Positions 1-9,662 of a stretch of 64,000 nucleotides of DNA are shown in pieces; position 1 is the first letter of the stretch; each line of letters begins with the position of its first letter. The notes beneath the pieces are model-generated. The model searched no databases and had not been told where the DNA came from. It worked only from the letters and a program-made list of their open reading frames with translations. Source of the stretch: an uncultured Lachnospiraceae bacterium (GTDB lineage: Bacteria; Bacillota; Clostridia; Lachnospirales; Lachnospiraceae); contig CAJUKV010000013.1 in assembly GCA_910587305.1 (NCBI GenBank), positions 20,092 through 84,091 on the forward strand, read 5' to 3'. Made by a program: the position numbers and the translations under genes.

Positions 1-1840
1 CATTTTCGATAACATTCATCAGGATCTGTTTGAGGTACAGCGGATTCCCGTTCAATCTGCTATGTTTTACGCCGTCCTTGTTAAGCTTAAGCTCAATCCC
101 TCTCTCCTGCGCCTGGATGGATGAAATCGTGATACAGTTTTCCAATATATCGTCAAGGTTAAAGGGTTCCTCCACCACCGCCGGTCTCCCGCTCATCAGC
201 CTGCTGACCTGTAAAACATCATTGACCAGGGACAAAAGATGCTCCGTTGACACACGAATTTTCTCCCGGCACCCTCTCTGCCTCTCCAAATCGCCCTGAC
301 TTTTCTCCATAATGGCCAGCATTCCCAAAATCCCATTGATAGGCGTGCGCAAATCATGGGACATATGGGAAAGAAATTCGCTCTTTGCGGAATTGGCCTG
401 GCTGACTTTTTCCAGCAGCTCCAAAATAGCCTGCTCCTGTTTCTTTCGCGTCACCATAGTCTCTGTGATATCCTGATGGTATCCGTTCAGGCAGACACCT
501 TGTTTTTTAAATGTTTTGTCGGGTACTCCGCCGCAGCGGATATAAATTTTCCCCAGCTTAGGATGATTCCATGGATAAATTACTTCGGCGCGCCCGGTTT
601 CCACTATCTCCCGCACCGCCTCCTGTACCATCTCCACATAATCCGGCTCGATGTTTTTAAACCAGCTTTGGTAGCACTCCTCCGGAGCAATTTCATCCGG
701 TACGCCCAACAGAATCCGCATAGTCCGATCCGCATACATTCTGGGCTGACAGCCATCCTCCAGCTCAATCGTCCAGATACCCGTTCTGGCGCCTTCCAGT
801 ATATCCTCCAGGCTCTGCCTTGCCTCTAATTTATTCTTTTCCTCCTGTTCCACCACCGCGTTCACATCCCGCTGGGCAAAAATTGCACAGTTTTCCTCCT
901 GGGTCTTTTCCGTAGAGGAAAAATGAATCTCCAGATACTTAAGCCCATACGTATTATCTTTCACCTGATACCGGACATAGAACTTTTTCTTTGTCCGCAG
1001 CTGAGAAAGCACATAACTTTTTTTCGTCATTGCCCGAAGCCGCTCCTGATCCCTGGGAACTACATACCGGGAAATATACCACTCCATAGCCTTCTCATAA
1101 CCGTCCTTAAAATGGGCGGCCCAATCCATTCTCATCTGCTCGTTGTCCCGGTATACCTCACATTCTCCGGTATCAAAATTCACCTGATAAATGCCCAGAT
1201 AATCCACGCTGAGGGCATGAAGAACTTTATGACTGCGCTTTTGAAGCTCACGGAAAAGATTGCGCCTTTTCAAAGAGGATACAATAAAATAGGCGGCGGT
1301 TTGAAGCATATTCGATGCATATTCCAAAGATTTCACCGGTGGATTATCCACCCCATAAAAACCAATGACCTTTTTGCCGTCATACAAAGGAACCACAACA
1401 AGGGAATGAATATTCTGTCGTCTCAGATTTTCATACTGCAAAGGGTCGCTCTCCCGGATGTCTTCCAGGTTCTCAATGACGATATGTTTCCCAATACTGA
1501 AATTACGGTACCAGCTGGCGCAAACCTGGGGCGGGACATTTTGAAGATTCTCCTTTTCCGGGCTCACCCCGTCTGCCACCCACTCATAAGTGTTATCGTC
1601 ACAGCCGGATTCATTGTGTTCAAATATATAGGTTCTCTCCCCGCTTAACGCCTTTCCCAGATGCTCTAACAGCACCTCCAGCGACTCATCCGGGGTCTCC
1701 TCTAACAGGGCAACCCGAAGGCCCTCATTGATGACAGCCTCTAAATTCTGAACGCTTCTTATGTCGCTATACTGCTCACGTTCTCTCATCGCCGGCATAC
1801 CTTCACCGGCCCGTTCAAAAATCTCCCTTACATACCCCAT
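1..1840 (-). CDS. Sensor histidine kinase with GAF and PAS domains (3' end outside window)
   Basis: The frame is open from an ATG at 1840, preceded by AGGAGGGG, to the left edge, giving about 613 codons. The N-terminal 220 residues read like a GAF sensor (phrases such as LVVVPLYDGKKVIGFYGVDN). Two PAS-like segments follow, then a HisKA dimerisation helix with the H-box SHMSHDLRTPINGILGM, then the start of the HATPase domain (NPLYLKQILMNVIEN) where the window ends. No membrane segment is visible, so it is probably cytoplasmic. The rest of the ATPase, and perhaps a receiver domain, lies outside. In hybrid kinases of this layout the C terminus often carries REC and Hpt domains; this cannot be seen here. 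The ligand is unknown. Confidence 0.85.
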   Translation of the reverse strand, partial: MGYVREIFERAGEGMPAMREREQYSDIRSVQNLEAVINEGLRVALLEETPDESLEVLLEHLGKALSGERTYIFEHNESGCDDNTYEWVADGVSPEKENLQNVPPQVCASWYRNFSIGKHIVIENLEDIRESDPLQYENLRRQNIHSLVVVPLYDGKKVIGFYGVDNPPVKSLEYASNMLQTAAYFIVSSLKRRNLFRELQKRSHKVLHALSVDYLGIYQVNFDTGECEVYRDNEQMRMDWAAHFKDGYEKAMEWYISRYVVPRDQERLRAMTKKSYVLSQLRTKKKFYVRYQVKDNTYGLKYLEIHFSSTEKTQEENCAIFAQRDVNAVVEQEEKNKLEARQSLEDILEGARTGIWTIELEDGCQPRMYADRTMRILLGVPDEIAPEECYQSWFKNIEPDYVEMVQEAVREIVETGRAEVIYPWNHPKLGKIYIRCGGVPDKTFKKQGVCLNGYHQDITETMVTRKKQEQAILELLEKVSQANSAKSEFLSHMSHDLRTPINGILGMLAIMEKSQGDLERQRGCREKIRVSTEHLLSLVNDVLQVSRLMSGRPAVVEEPFNLDDILENCITISSIQAQERGIELKLNKDGVKHSRLNGNPLYLKQILMNVIEN

Positions 1841-2222
1841 AGCCTACCCCTCCTATAGACTGCTTTCCACTGCCAGTACTTCGCACTTGAAGTTCTTGTA
1901 CAAATATTAGAGAATTATTTTGAGTGTACAAGTTCGGAAACACAGGCGCAGCGGGCTACGCCGGGTATTTCGGACTTGTGCAATCGGGAAAATAGCCTCT
2001 AATCATTGCACAAAGGTTTTCCGTACGTAGCATTAGCCACTGTCTTTCACAAACTCCGGCAAAAGACCCTTCCAAAGAAGTTTCCGGGAAAAACTCTCCT
2101 TTGAAAAGTTCGTAAAGCTCCGGCTCCGTTTTCAAAAACAAAACCACTTGTGTAAGCATAACACGTGCCTCCAACAACGTCAATACGGAGGAATTTGATA
2201 TCGGAGAAAAGGACAAACTTCT

Positions 2223-2272
2223 AGCGTATGGCTACTATATATTGTATGAATATGCTGTTTTGCGACATCCCC
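2223..2272. repeat. M-family palindromic repeat, right half only
   Basis: The sequence from GCGTATGGCTACTATATATT to TTTTGCGACATCCCCTT matches the right arm of the full M copies at 34099, 44876, 48271 and 62274. The left arm is missing, so this is a truncated copy. Confidence 0.6.
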
Positions 2273-2284
2273 TTCAGTAAAGCC

Positions 2285-2345
2285 ATCGCCCCATCTCCCG
2301 CGTGTGTCAGGTTATTGTCACAAACTTTTTTCGCTTTTTTAGTAA
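2285..2345. repeat. S-family intergenic repeat
   Basis: The core CCCGCGTGTGTCAGGTTATT followed by GTCACAAACTTTTTTCGC is shared with 4400-4470 and 62440-62490. Function unknown. Confidence 0.55.
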
Positions 2346-2447
2346 AAATCTCCGAAACCGCTTCCATTCTTTTCCCTGCAATCTCTGTCCTTTCTTATCC
2401 ATCCCATATGGTTTATTCTTTGTAATCCAATACCCATAAGTCATTTA

Positions 2448-3977
2448 TTACAATTCTTTTATAATATATTTTCCTTTGCCCTTTCCTTGTACGGGAATTA
2501 CGATATTAAGCAACTGCATTGCTTCAATTGCTTTCCCCGCTTTATAATCACCATATCCCAACTCCTCTTTTATTTCTTTTCGGCCAAAAATCTGATTCAA
2601 ATCAAATACTTCTATAATTCTTTTCACGTTTCCTGCAATGACGGGAGTTAATTCTTTCCTACATACTGCATTATCAATAATATAGAACAGTGATTCTTTA
2701 GATTCAAACCGTGGTTTTTCCATGACCAAACCGTGGTTTTCTTTCTCAAACCGTGGTTTTTCCATGACCAAACCGTGGTTTTCTTTCTCAAACCGTGGTT
2801 TTCTTTCAAGAAAATCATTATTTCTAATGATTGCCTGCAACATAAAAGCATTTATTCTATATTCTGGTCCCTGCAAACCAATCGCTTCAAGTTCTTTCCA
2901 CATTCGATCAACGCCTTCTCCATATTCTTTTACAAAGCTATATGCTTTCAAAAATTCCGCAATCTTAGGATTTCTTGAAAAATGCGTATGCCGGATATTA
3001 TTTGTCTTCACAAGTCCCGGTAATTTTCCAGGACTTTCTACAACAATCCTTCCGTCAAACATCTTTATTTGAATATCTGTTCCACGAATACTGTAATCAC
3101 GGTGTGTAACAGCATTTACAATAATCTCCTGACGAACAAATTTCGGATATTCCTCTTCGGTTACAAATCGTCCATCTTGTCCTAAATATGTTTTTTCTTT
3201 AATTTGTGTATCTAAATATGCAATAGCATCCGTTACCATTTTCAATATAGTTCCTTCAAAAATAACATCCTTAATTACATTCATCTCCGCACCGACTCGT
3301 TCCTCTGTGCCTTCATAGCGGATAAAGCGTATGCGGGCTCTCGGAAAATGTAATTGCGGATTTTTCCCAAACAACAATATCGCAGCCGAACTTATTTGTA
3401 TCACACCATTCTTTTCTTTTACAAATCCTTTATTTTCCCTCAAATATTCCATTGGTGTCTTAGAATAGCCAATTTGATCCATGTAGTTTTTCACAACTCC
3501 TAAATCAATATCTTCTATAACAGCTTCAGGAACAGGTTTATCTTCAAAAAATCTTTCTCCCTTGTCATACATCAACTGCATCCGTTCCTCAAACGTAAGT
3601 TTCCTGGACTTATCTCCCACACGCATAAAAACTTCATCTGCCTGATTTACATGTACTTCCATGCTTGGCTCTATATGCATCAGAAGCACGTGATTCTTTC
3701 TGCCTTTATAATCTACACATTGTATTTTTTCTATTCCGGCTTTTACAGTTGGAACGCAGAAATCAAACGGCACTCGAAGTAGCTCGTTTAATTTCCTGAT
3801 GTCATAATCCACTCCCTCTATTCTGCGTGTTTTATCAGATATTCCAATCGCAACTGTCCCGCCATCGGCATTTGCAAATGCTATAATCGATATTGCCAAT
3901 GCTTTCGGATCAATATTCACGCTCTTCCGATCAAATATCTGCATTTCTTCAAATGCCAGAACTTCTTCTATGGTCAT
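2448..3977 (-). CDS. AlbA_2 (divergent AAA_4) / RecG-like transcriptional regulator
   Basis: A 509-residue protein. Residues about 10-130 form an AlbA_2/Schlafen-type putative DNA-binding domain (EFANADGGT-like stretch FANADGGTVAIGISD). Residues about 270-390 form the HATPase_c_4 domain usual in these proteins (VNAVTHRDYSIRG, then VKEYGEGVDRMWKE). A C-terminal winged-helix-like tail follows. Between them, at about 395-425, lie 2.3 copies of a 14-residue repeat. Family members are often annotated as ATP-binding or RecG-like regulators; helicase activity is not expected because helicase motifs are absent. The ATG at 3977 follows AGGGGAAG. The gene stands alone, and the target is unknown. AlbA_2 proteins are common near mobile elements. 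Confidence 0.8.
   Translation of the reverse strand: MTIEEVLAFEEMQIFDRKSVNIDPKALAISIIAFANADGGTVAIGISDKTRRIEGVDYDIRKLNELLRVPFDFCVPTVKAGIEKIQCVDYKGRKNHVLLMHIEPSMEVHVNQADEVFMRVGDKSRKLTFEERMQLMYDKGERFFEDKPVPEAVIEDIDLGVVKNYMDQIGYSKTPMEYLRENKGFVKEKNGVIQISSAAILLFGKNPQLHFPRARIRFIRYEGTEERVGAEMNVIKDVIFEGTILKMVTDAIAYLDTQIKEKTYLGQDGRFVTEEEYPKFVRQEIIVNAVTHRDYSIRGTDIQIKMFDGRIVVESPGKLPGLVKTNNIRHTHFSRNPKIAEFLKAYSFVKEYGEGVDRMWKELEAIGLQGPEYRINAFMLQAIIRNNDFLERKPRFEKENHGLVMEKPRFEKENHGLVMEKPRFESKESLFYIIDNAVCRKELTPVIAGNVKRIIEVFDLNQIFGRKEIKEELGYGDYKAGKAIEAMQLLNIVIPVQGKGKGKYIIKEL
2706..2803 (-). repeat. In-frame 42-bp tandem repeat inside the AlbA_2 gene
   Basis: Two identical 42-bp units (2706-2747 and 2748-2789) and a 14-bp partial unit. 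Each unit contains AAACCGTGGTTT twice and encodes KPRFEKENHGLVME. The length keeps the reading frame, so copy-number change would give length variants rather than frameshifts. Confidence 0.9.
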
Positions 3978-4097
3978 AGCATTTCTTCCCCTATCATCTA
4001 TTCTTTGAATAACTAACTTTTATGATCTTAAATAACGTTGATTGCACTCTCAGGTAAAAGTTTCCGTACTTCCTCCAAAAACTCTCTCTCAGCCACT

Positions 4098-4221
4098 TTA
4101 AGCCTTACTTGTAAACCAGTAAATTATTACTGTTATTCCCACTGCAATAAAAGTTTCTGTTACCCAAACCGGAAAAACTATTTTCCACCAACGGCTTCCC
4201 TTTTCATGTTTACTATTATTT
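4098..4221 (-). pseudogene. Possible remnant of a small membrane protein
   Basis: One minus frame reads KHEKGSRWWKIVFPVWVTET and continues into a hydrophobic helix (AVGITVIIYWF) before a stop at 4098. There is no in-frame ATG, GTG or TTG with a ribosome site. An overlapping frame reads VAEREFLEEVRKLLPESAIN. Both look like protein fragments, so a decayed gene is more likely than an active one. Family not recognised. Confidence 0.25.
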
Positions 4222-4379
4222 TATTCTATCACATATCTGCATCTGTGGGTATAATAATATCCTCTGACCATTTTCTATATAGCTGTAACCAAATCTACAA
4301 ATTTTAAGTAACGCATAATAAGCGCTTTATTCGACGCCATCTCCCTTAAAATAAGGTGCTTATTATCCCAATATCCCCT

Positions 4380-4500
4380 CATTGCTACCCCGGCAGACTA
4401 TCCTTGACACAAATTGCCCATCCCCCGCGTGTGTCACGTCATTGTCACAATTTTTTTCACTTTCCCCACATAAAAATCGTTAAAAGGCGCATAACTTCGA
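4380..4500. repeat. S-family intergenic repeat, fullest uninterrupted copy
   Basis: The sequence CCCCCGCGTGTGTCACGTCA, then CACAATTTTTTTCACTTTCC, and further on GGCGCATAACTTCG corresponds to the interrupted copy at 62435-62675. It shows the state of that repeat before the Q element inserted. The rest of the 3978-4927 gap holds no gene that could be supported; a minus frame at 4457-4690 was considered and not accepted. Confidence 0.55.
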
Positions 4501-4927
4501 AGTGCATAGGTTTGCTAATGCTAAGCCCCGGCGCTCTGCTATCTTCTTTTCCAATCTTGTAATACAAGCTTCCATAAAGAGGCAAGACTCTGATTTTCCT
4601 TCGTGTCATCATTTTCCCATTCAACATGTTCAGCGCCGTTTTCTCCAGTGGATCGGCAAAAAAGTAGGTACAGCGCTCCGGTATCTGCAAGACCGCCTAT
4701 TTTTTGCCACTCAATCCCCCGCTCAGCTTTTAGGCATTTTTAACACCATGCTTAAACCTGCCATAACTTCTCTCCTTCTTGTTGATGGTAATTTGGCAAT
4801 AAGAAAAGGACTAAGTCAGCCATACGGATACGATACTTGTCCGCTTTAAAAGCTAATTTAGTCCTGCCTAAACGTAAAAATATTCAGTTTTGTCCCTTTA
4901 AATGCTCATTTTTCCTTCATAAAAGTC

Positions 4928-5563
4928 TTATATCTTCACAAATTTGTCTACACCCATACCGCATATCGGGCACTTGTAATCAGCCGGCAGCTCGTCTCCT
5001 TCATAAATATAACCGCAGACCTGACACTTAAACCTGTTTGACTCATTTTCCCCCGGCTTTTTCTCCTCTTCAATGTAAGTAGGCGCATTCTTAGGACTTT
5101 TACCCTTGACTACCTTATGATAGTAAGCATAGGTCATAGCCTCTCTGTTCCCAAAAATCTCCGCCCCCTTCACTTCACCTAAGAATACCGTATGGGTAGC
5201 CGTCTCCATCTTGTCAATCACTTCACACACAATATAGCCGCAGGAATCCGACACCACCGGCATATAATCCTCCACGGAATATTTCACTTCCGCAAACTTA
5301 TCGGTATCCTTACCTGACTTAAAGCCAAAGTTTCCAATAATAGTCGGATCCGTATCCTCCGCCAGAATGGAAATTGCAAATTTGCCATTTTCGCTGATAC
5401 ATTTATTGGTATAGTTGTCATGGTTGATACTGATTGCAATGGTTGCAGGCGAAGAGGTAATCTGCATCGCGCTGTTTGCCGTGCAGCCCGTAGGCCTGCC
5501 ATTGTCCCAGGTGCTTACCACATACACGCCATAAGAAAGCTTGTGAAATACGTTTTTGTTCAT
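4928..5563 (-). CDS. Flavin reductase-rubredoxin fusion (high-molecular-weight rubredoxin type)
   Basis: A 211-residue protein. Residues 1-155 are a flavin reductase-like FMN-binding domain ([40 protein letters not shown]). After a charged linker comes a complete C-terminal rubredoxin with both iron-binding cysteine pairs ([12 protein letters not shown] and CPICG). In acetogens and clostridia such fusions pass electrons from NAD(P)H oxidoreductases to diiron flavoproteins or rubrerythrins for oxygen and peroxide reduction. The start chosen is the ATG at 5563 with GGAGG seven bases upstream; a longer frame to 5656 has no ribosome site. It is a cytoplasmic redox carrier, probably for oxidative stress defence. 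Confidence 0.88.
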   Translation of the reverse strand: MNKNVFHKLSYGVYVVSTWDNGRPTGCTANSAMQITSSPATIAISINHDNYTNKCISENGKFAISILAEDTDPTIIGNFGFKSGKDTDKFAEVKYSVEDYMPVVSDSCGYIVCEVIDKMETATHTVFLGEVKGAEIFGNREAMTYAYYHKVVKGKSPKNAPTYIEEEKKPGENESNRFKCQVCGYIYEGDELPADYKCPICGMGVDKFVKI

Positions 5564-5699
5564 TGAAAGTCCTCCATTCTTGCCATTAACTTTAAGCTTT
5601 AGGTATAAGCGCTTATTTATAAAATCAAGTGCCGACACGCCCATGAATCGGCTCATTGCCTGAAAACATAGGAATAAAAAGCGCTATACACCTTATAGT

Positions 5700-7076
5700 T
5701 TAAACAGCCTTATCCTTCCACTTTCCTTTTTTATAGAAATAAAAGGTAACAATCGCGCCAATCAGCCATGACAGCAGCAGGGAAATAAAAATACACTCCT
5801 GTCTTCCATTGGGTAATTCCGGCGTTCTGGTTAAGAACGCAATCCCATAGGCAATCGGTACACGAACAAATATAGTCGTTGCAATGGAAATCCACATAGG
5901 CGTCATCGTATCGCCCGCACCTCTCATAACGCCGGAAAGGCTCTGGGTAACCGCCATTGCAATATAACCCACTGCAAGAATCCCCATCATATCCCGGCTG
6001 AGATCCACTAACTCCGGCGTTTTGGTAAAGATTCCCATAAGGCTTTTTCCAAATATCAGGATAAGGCCGGTAAGTACCGCGGATGTTACCATAGCAATCC
6101 ACGTGCCCTGTTTTGCTCCCTTCTCCACTCTGTCATACATTCTTGCGCCTACATTCTGCCCGGCATAAGTGGTCAGCGCCGTGCCAAAGGAAAAGTTCGG
6201 CATCATGGCAAATCCGTCTACACGCATGACGATTACATTCGCCGCAATAAACATTTCCCCAAAGCTGTTGGTCAGGGACTGTACCACTATCATAGCCATG
6301 GAAAAGATGGCCTGGGTAATACCGGAAGGCAGCCCCAGCTGAATAATTTTCATAGTATTTTTCTTTTGCAACTTCATATAGCTCTTATTCATGTCAAAGA
6401 TAGTGCCCATTTTCATAAGACGAAGTAAACACAAAAGTGCCGAAATTGCCTGGGCAATCACGGTTGCCAAAGCCACGCCGTTGACTCCCATCCCAAACTT
6501 AGCCACAAACAATACGTCCAACACAATATTAACCGCCGTTGATACCAGCAGATAAGCAAGCGCGGACATAGAGTCCCCAAGTCCTCTTAAAATTCCGCTT
6601 AAAATATTATAATACGCCAATCCTGCGGAACCTATAAACAAAATCAATAAATAAGAATGACACCAATTAATAATAGAATCCGGTGTGCCCAAAAGAAGAA
6701 GCAGCGGTTTTGCCAGCAAAGAAGCCACCACCATTACAAACAAGGTGGCAATCCCCGTAAGAGTGATACAATTGCCAATGGTCATTGACAATTCCTCCCT
6801 CTCCTTCGCGCCAAAATACTGAGACACCATGATACCGGCGCCCACGCTGATTCCCACAAACAAAACGATCAGCAGGTTTAAAATCGGACCCGCGCTCCCT
6901 ACCGCCGCTAACGCATTATCGCCCACATAATTTCCGACAACCACACTGTCCACCGTATTATAAAGCTGCTGCGCAATATTTCCCACCAACATGGGAACCG
7001 TAAATAATATGATTTTTTGCCAGGGCGATCCTTCCGTCATATCCACCGGCTCTAAAAAAGTCTTAAGAAATTTCAT
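5700..7076 (-). CDS. MATE-family multidrug/toxin efflux transporter
   Basis: A 458-residue membrane protein with about 12 predicted helices in two homologous halves. The N-terminal signature is WQKIILFTVPMLVGNIAQQL followed by YNTVDSVVVGNYVGDNALAA, typical of the DinF/NorM-like branch in clostridia. These carriers export cationic or other small molecules using Na+ or H+ gradients. The start is the ATG at 7076 behind AAGGAGGA; the frame could begin at 7103 but has no site there. It is a single gene, and the substrate cannot be told from sequence. Confidence 0.9.
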   Translation of the reverse strand: MKFLKTFLEPVDMTEGSPWQKIILFTVPMLVGNIAQQLYNTVDSVVVGNYVGDNALAAVGSAGPILNLLIVLFVGISVGAGIMVSQYFGAKEREELSMTIGNCITLTGIATLFVMVVASLLAKPLLLLLGTPDSIINWCHSYLLILFIGSAGLAYYNILSGILRGLGDSMSALAYLLVSTAVNIVLDVLFVAKFGMGVNGVALATVIAQAISALLCLLRLMKMGTIFDMNKSYMKLQKKNTMKIIQLGLPSGITQAIFSMAMIVVQSLTNSFGEMFIAANVIVMRVDGFAMMPNFSFGTALTTYAGQNVGARMYDRVEKGAKQGTWIAMVTSAVLTGLILIFGKSLMGIFTKTPELVDLSRDMMGILAVGYIAMAVTQSLSGVMRGAGDTMTPMWISIATTIFVRVPIAYGIAFLTRTPELPNGRQECIFISLLLSWLIGAIVTFYFYKKGKWKDKAV

Positions 7077-7115
7077 GGCGACAGTCCTCCTTATCCTACG
7101 CAAAATGTTATCCCC

Positions 7116-7147
7116 TGCCTATCGCAAGCTGAGCCTGCGATGCTGCT
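7116..7147. repeat. Short palindromic intergenic repeat
   Basis: TATCGCAAGCTGAGCCTGCG with flanking CTGC is related to copies near 29095-29125 (TATCGCAAGCTACGCTTGCG) and 40835-40865. A small hairpin-forming dispersed repeat just upstream of the MATE gene. Confidence 0.5.
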
Positions 7148-7285
7148 ATCCATAAATATCCTCCCTTTTCAAAGGGAAGTGAATCTATTCTATCACGAAG
7201 CCACTTTCACGGCAAGATGCTTTTCAGGGCATAAAACATCTTTTGTAGCTATTCAGCCTTCGGCTTCATAATTACCATCTTTTAC

Positions 7286-7351
7286 GGAAATCAAAGCGTC
7301 CTCCTTCCGTCAAAGGATTTTTAACCAAAGTATCCTTTCGTCAAGGACGCT
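7286..7351. terminator. Long hairpin downstream of glgX
   Basis: AAAGCGTCCT pairs with AGGACGCTTT, and inside it CAAAGGAT pairs with ATCCTTTCG. The hairpin abuts the stop codon of the debranching enzyme and could end its transcript. Confidence 0.5.
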
Positions 7352-7352
7352 T

Positions 7353-9488
7353 TTAGGAAGTCAAAACATATACGCTGCGGGCCGGTATGCGAAGCGTGTT
7401 TCCCGTAATGGCCACGGGCTCCCCATCCTCCGGTATAAAAGCGGGGAAATGCCTGCCGCTGGTATCGGCCGCAATGCGCCAGTTTTTCCCTTCCGCAAGA
7501 AAAGGAACGGTAAACTCCTGCTCCTCCCAGAAGGTATTGACGGCCAGACAAACCACATCGTCATCCGTATTTTCCGCATTCCTTCCGGCATAAATAACCC
7601 GAAGCACCTTTGTGTATCCGTCTACGCCCATAACCTGAATTTCCGGGAACCCGCAGGCACTGTCTCCGGTAAATTTGCGCAGCACGGGATGCGCTTTTCT
7701 GAACCCAATCATATACTTGCAAAAGTCAAAATGAACCTTATTTCGTTTGACTTCTCCCCAATCCAGCCAGGAGATTTCATTGTCCTGACAGTAGGCGTTG
7801 TTGTTCCCATATTGGGTATTTAAAAACTCATCTCCGGCAAAAAACATTGCCGTGCCGCGGCTGCACAAAAGCACCGCAAAGGCATTCATGGCAAGACGCT
7901 TTCGCAGGGTGAGCACTTCCTCGTCCTGAGTTTCCCCTTCAACGCCGCAGTTCCAGCTTCGGTTATCATTGCTCCCGTCCGTGTTGTTCCAGCCGTTCGC
8001 CTCGTTATGCTTTTCGCTGTAAGAGTATAAATCCCACAAAGTAAAACCGTCATGACAGGTAATAAAATTAACGGAAACATCATTTCCCCGGCTTTTCGGA
8101 TCGTAAATATCCCTTGAACCCGTGATCCTGTTCGCCGCAGTCTCCCACATGCCAAAATCCCCTTTCAGGAAATTGCGCATGTCGTCCCTGTACCTGCCGT
8201 TCCACTCCGCCCATCTGTCCCAGGAAGGGAAACTTCCGACCTGGTATAAGCCGCCGGCGTCCCACGCCTCCGCAATTAGTTTCACGTCCCCCAAAATAGG
8301 ATCAAATGCAAGACTCTGCAAAAGAGGGGGCTTACTCATAGGCGATCCGTCCTCATTCCTTCCAAGTATCGTGGCCAAATCAAACCGGAAACCATCCACG
8401 TGATACACCGTTGTCCAATACCGCAGACACTCCAATATCATCTGGTGTACAATCGGATGATTGCAGTTTAAGGTATTGCCACAGCCGCTGAAATTATAAT
8501 ACTTGCCGTCCGGCGTGAGCATATAATAAATATTGTTGTCAAACCCCTTAAAGGAAAAACAGGGCCCCATCTCATTGCCTTCCGCCGTGTGGTTAAACAC
8601 CACATCCAAAATACACTCTATTCCATTTTCGTGAAGATTCCCTATGAGCTCCTTTAATTCCGTTCCTTCTTTGTTATATTCCTTTCCCGCCGCATAGCTG
8701 CTGTTGGGGGCGAAAAAACTCACCGTATTGTATCCCCAGTAATCCATCACCGCCCTGCCGTTGACCACACGGTAATCCTTCATCTCGTCAAACTCAAAAA
8801 TCGGCATCAGCTCCACGGCATTGATTCCCAGTTCCTTTAAATAAGGTATCTTTTCTTTCAGCCCCTCAAAGGTGCCGGGATGGCTTACCTCCGATGAAAA
8901 ATGTCTGGTAAAACCTCGCACATGCATCTCATAAATAACCAAATCCTCCATGGGAATATGGGGCTTGGTGTAATCTTTCCAGTCAAAGTCGTCCTTTACA
9001 ACCCTGGCCTTATAATACACTCCCTCTTTCTTGGGAACCCCCCATATCTTCTGCCCCGTCACCGCCTTGGCATATATATCCAGCAAAATATTATTTTTGT
9101 TAAAAAGCAAACCTTCCCCCGGATTATAAGGCCCGTCAATACGATAAGCGTACTCCAAATCGTAAATACTCAGTTTAAACACTATCATGGAATAAACCTT
9201 ACCGATTTTATAATTTTCCGGGAACGGCAGAACCGCAAAAGGCTCGTCCTCCCCCCGCCTGAATAAAAGCAACTCGCAGGAGGTTGCTCCATAAGAATAT
9301 ATGGTAAAATTCACCCCGCCGGGAATTGCCGTAGCCCCGTTAATATCATACATCCCCGGACGTACCTCAAAGCCTGCAATCACATCCATGGGCACCATAT
9401 GAATCCTGGTCATCGGCGCAATAATGCTGTTATTTTCCGGCTTACTGTTTTCCGCTTTGCTGCTTTCCACTTTGTTTTTTTCATCCAT
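7353..9488 (-). CDS. glgX: Glycogen debranching enzyme, GlgX/isoamylase type (GH13)
   Basis: A 711-residue cytoplasmic enzyme expected to hydrolyse alpha-1,6 branches of glycogen or limit dextrins. An N-terminal CBM48-like domain (PGGVNFTIYSYGATSCELLL) precedes the GH13 barrel. The nucleophile lies in DGFRFDLA (about 365), the acid/base Glu in LIAEAWDAGG (about 404) and the transition-state Asp in TCHDGFTLWDLYSYSEKHN (about 478). The N-terminal leader is low in complexity. I chose the ATG at 9488 because GGGGGAG lies eight bases upstream; in-frame starts at 9581 (ATG) and 9650 (TTG) have poor sites. No other glycogen genes adjoin it. Confidence 0.85.
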   Translation of the reverse strand: MDEKNKVESSKAENSKPENNSIIAPMTRIHMVPMDVIAGFEVRPGMYDINGATAIPGGVNFTIYSYGATSCELLLFRRGEDEPFAVLPFPENYKIGKVYSMIVFKLSIYDLEYAYRIDGPYNPGEGLLFNKNNILLDIYAKAVTGQKIWGVPKKEGVYYKARVVKDDFDWKDYTKPHIPMEDLVIYEMHVRGFTRHFSSEVSHPGTFEGLKEKIPYLKELGINAVELMPIFEFDEMKDYRVVNGRAVMDYWGYNTVSFFAPNSSYAAGKEYNKEGTELKELIGNLHENGIECILDVVFNHTAEGNEMGPCFSFKGFDNNIYYMLTPDGKYYNFSGCGNTLNCNHPIVHQMILECLRYWTTVYHVDGFRFDLATILGRNEDGSPMSKPPLLQSLAFDPILGDVKLIAEAWDAGGLYQVGSFPSWDRWAEWNGRYRDDMRNFLKGDFGMWETAANRITGSRDIYDPKSRGNDVSVNFITCHDGFTLWDLYSYSEKHNEANGWNNTDGSNDNRSWNCGVEGETQDEEVLTLRKRLAMNAFAVLLCSRGTAMFFAGDEFLNTQYGNNNAYCQDNEISWLDWGEVKRNKVHFDFCKYMIGFRKAHPVLRKFTGDSACGFPEIQVMGVDGYTKVLRVIYAGRNAENTDDDVVCLAVNTFWEEQEFTVPFLAEGKNWRIAADTSGRHFPAFIPEDGEPVAITGNTLRIPARSVYVLTS

Positions 9489-9662
9489 ACCGTTTTCTCC
9501 CCCGCTGTTTTCCATTCCGCTGTGCCCCACACCTTTCCCGTTAATACCGGCGCATGCCTGAAAATACGCCTCGGCAAACATTTTTAAGTGCCTGTCCGCT
9601 GCAATTATTGGTCTTAACTTATATTTTACTATAATATCAAGATAAACCAATACTTTCTTTAT

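Larger units (their letters stand above)
1841..2447. other. Intergenic stretch with repeat fragments
   Basis: No convincing gene. A minus-strand frame at 1956-2216 would need a TTG start, has no ribosome site and resembles nothing known to me. The right part holds half of an M-family palindrome (2223-2272) followed by an S-family repeat (2285-2345), the same order as at 62274-62490. Confidence 0.5.

Noticed and set aside
356..1648. Plus-strand frames at 356-829 and 923-1648
   Set aside because: The minus strand here encodes a recognisable histidine kinase running off the left edge, so these are shadows.
1956..2216. An 86-codon minus frame
   Set aside because: TTG start, no ribosome site, no similarity recognised.
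2722..3072. Plus-strand frames over the 42-bp repeats in the AlbA_2 gene
   Set aside because: Antisense shadows kept open by the repeat; the minus-strand gene has clear domains and a ribosome site.
4457..4690. A 77-codon minus frame in the 3978-4927 gap
   Set aside because: It overlaps an S-family repeat, lacks a convincing ribosome site, and its sequence suggests no family.
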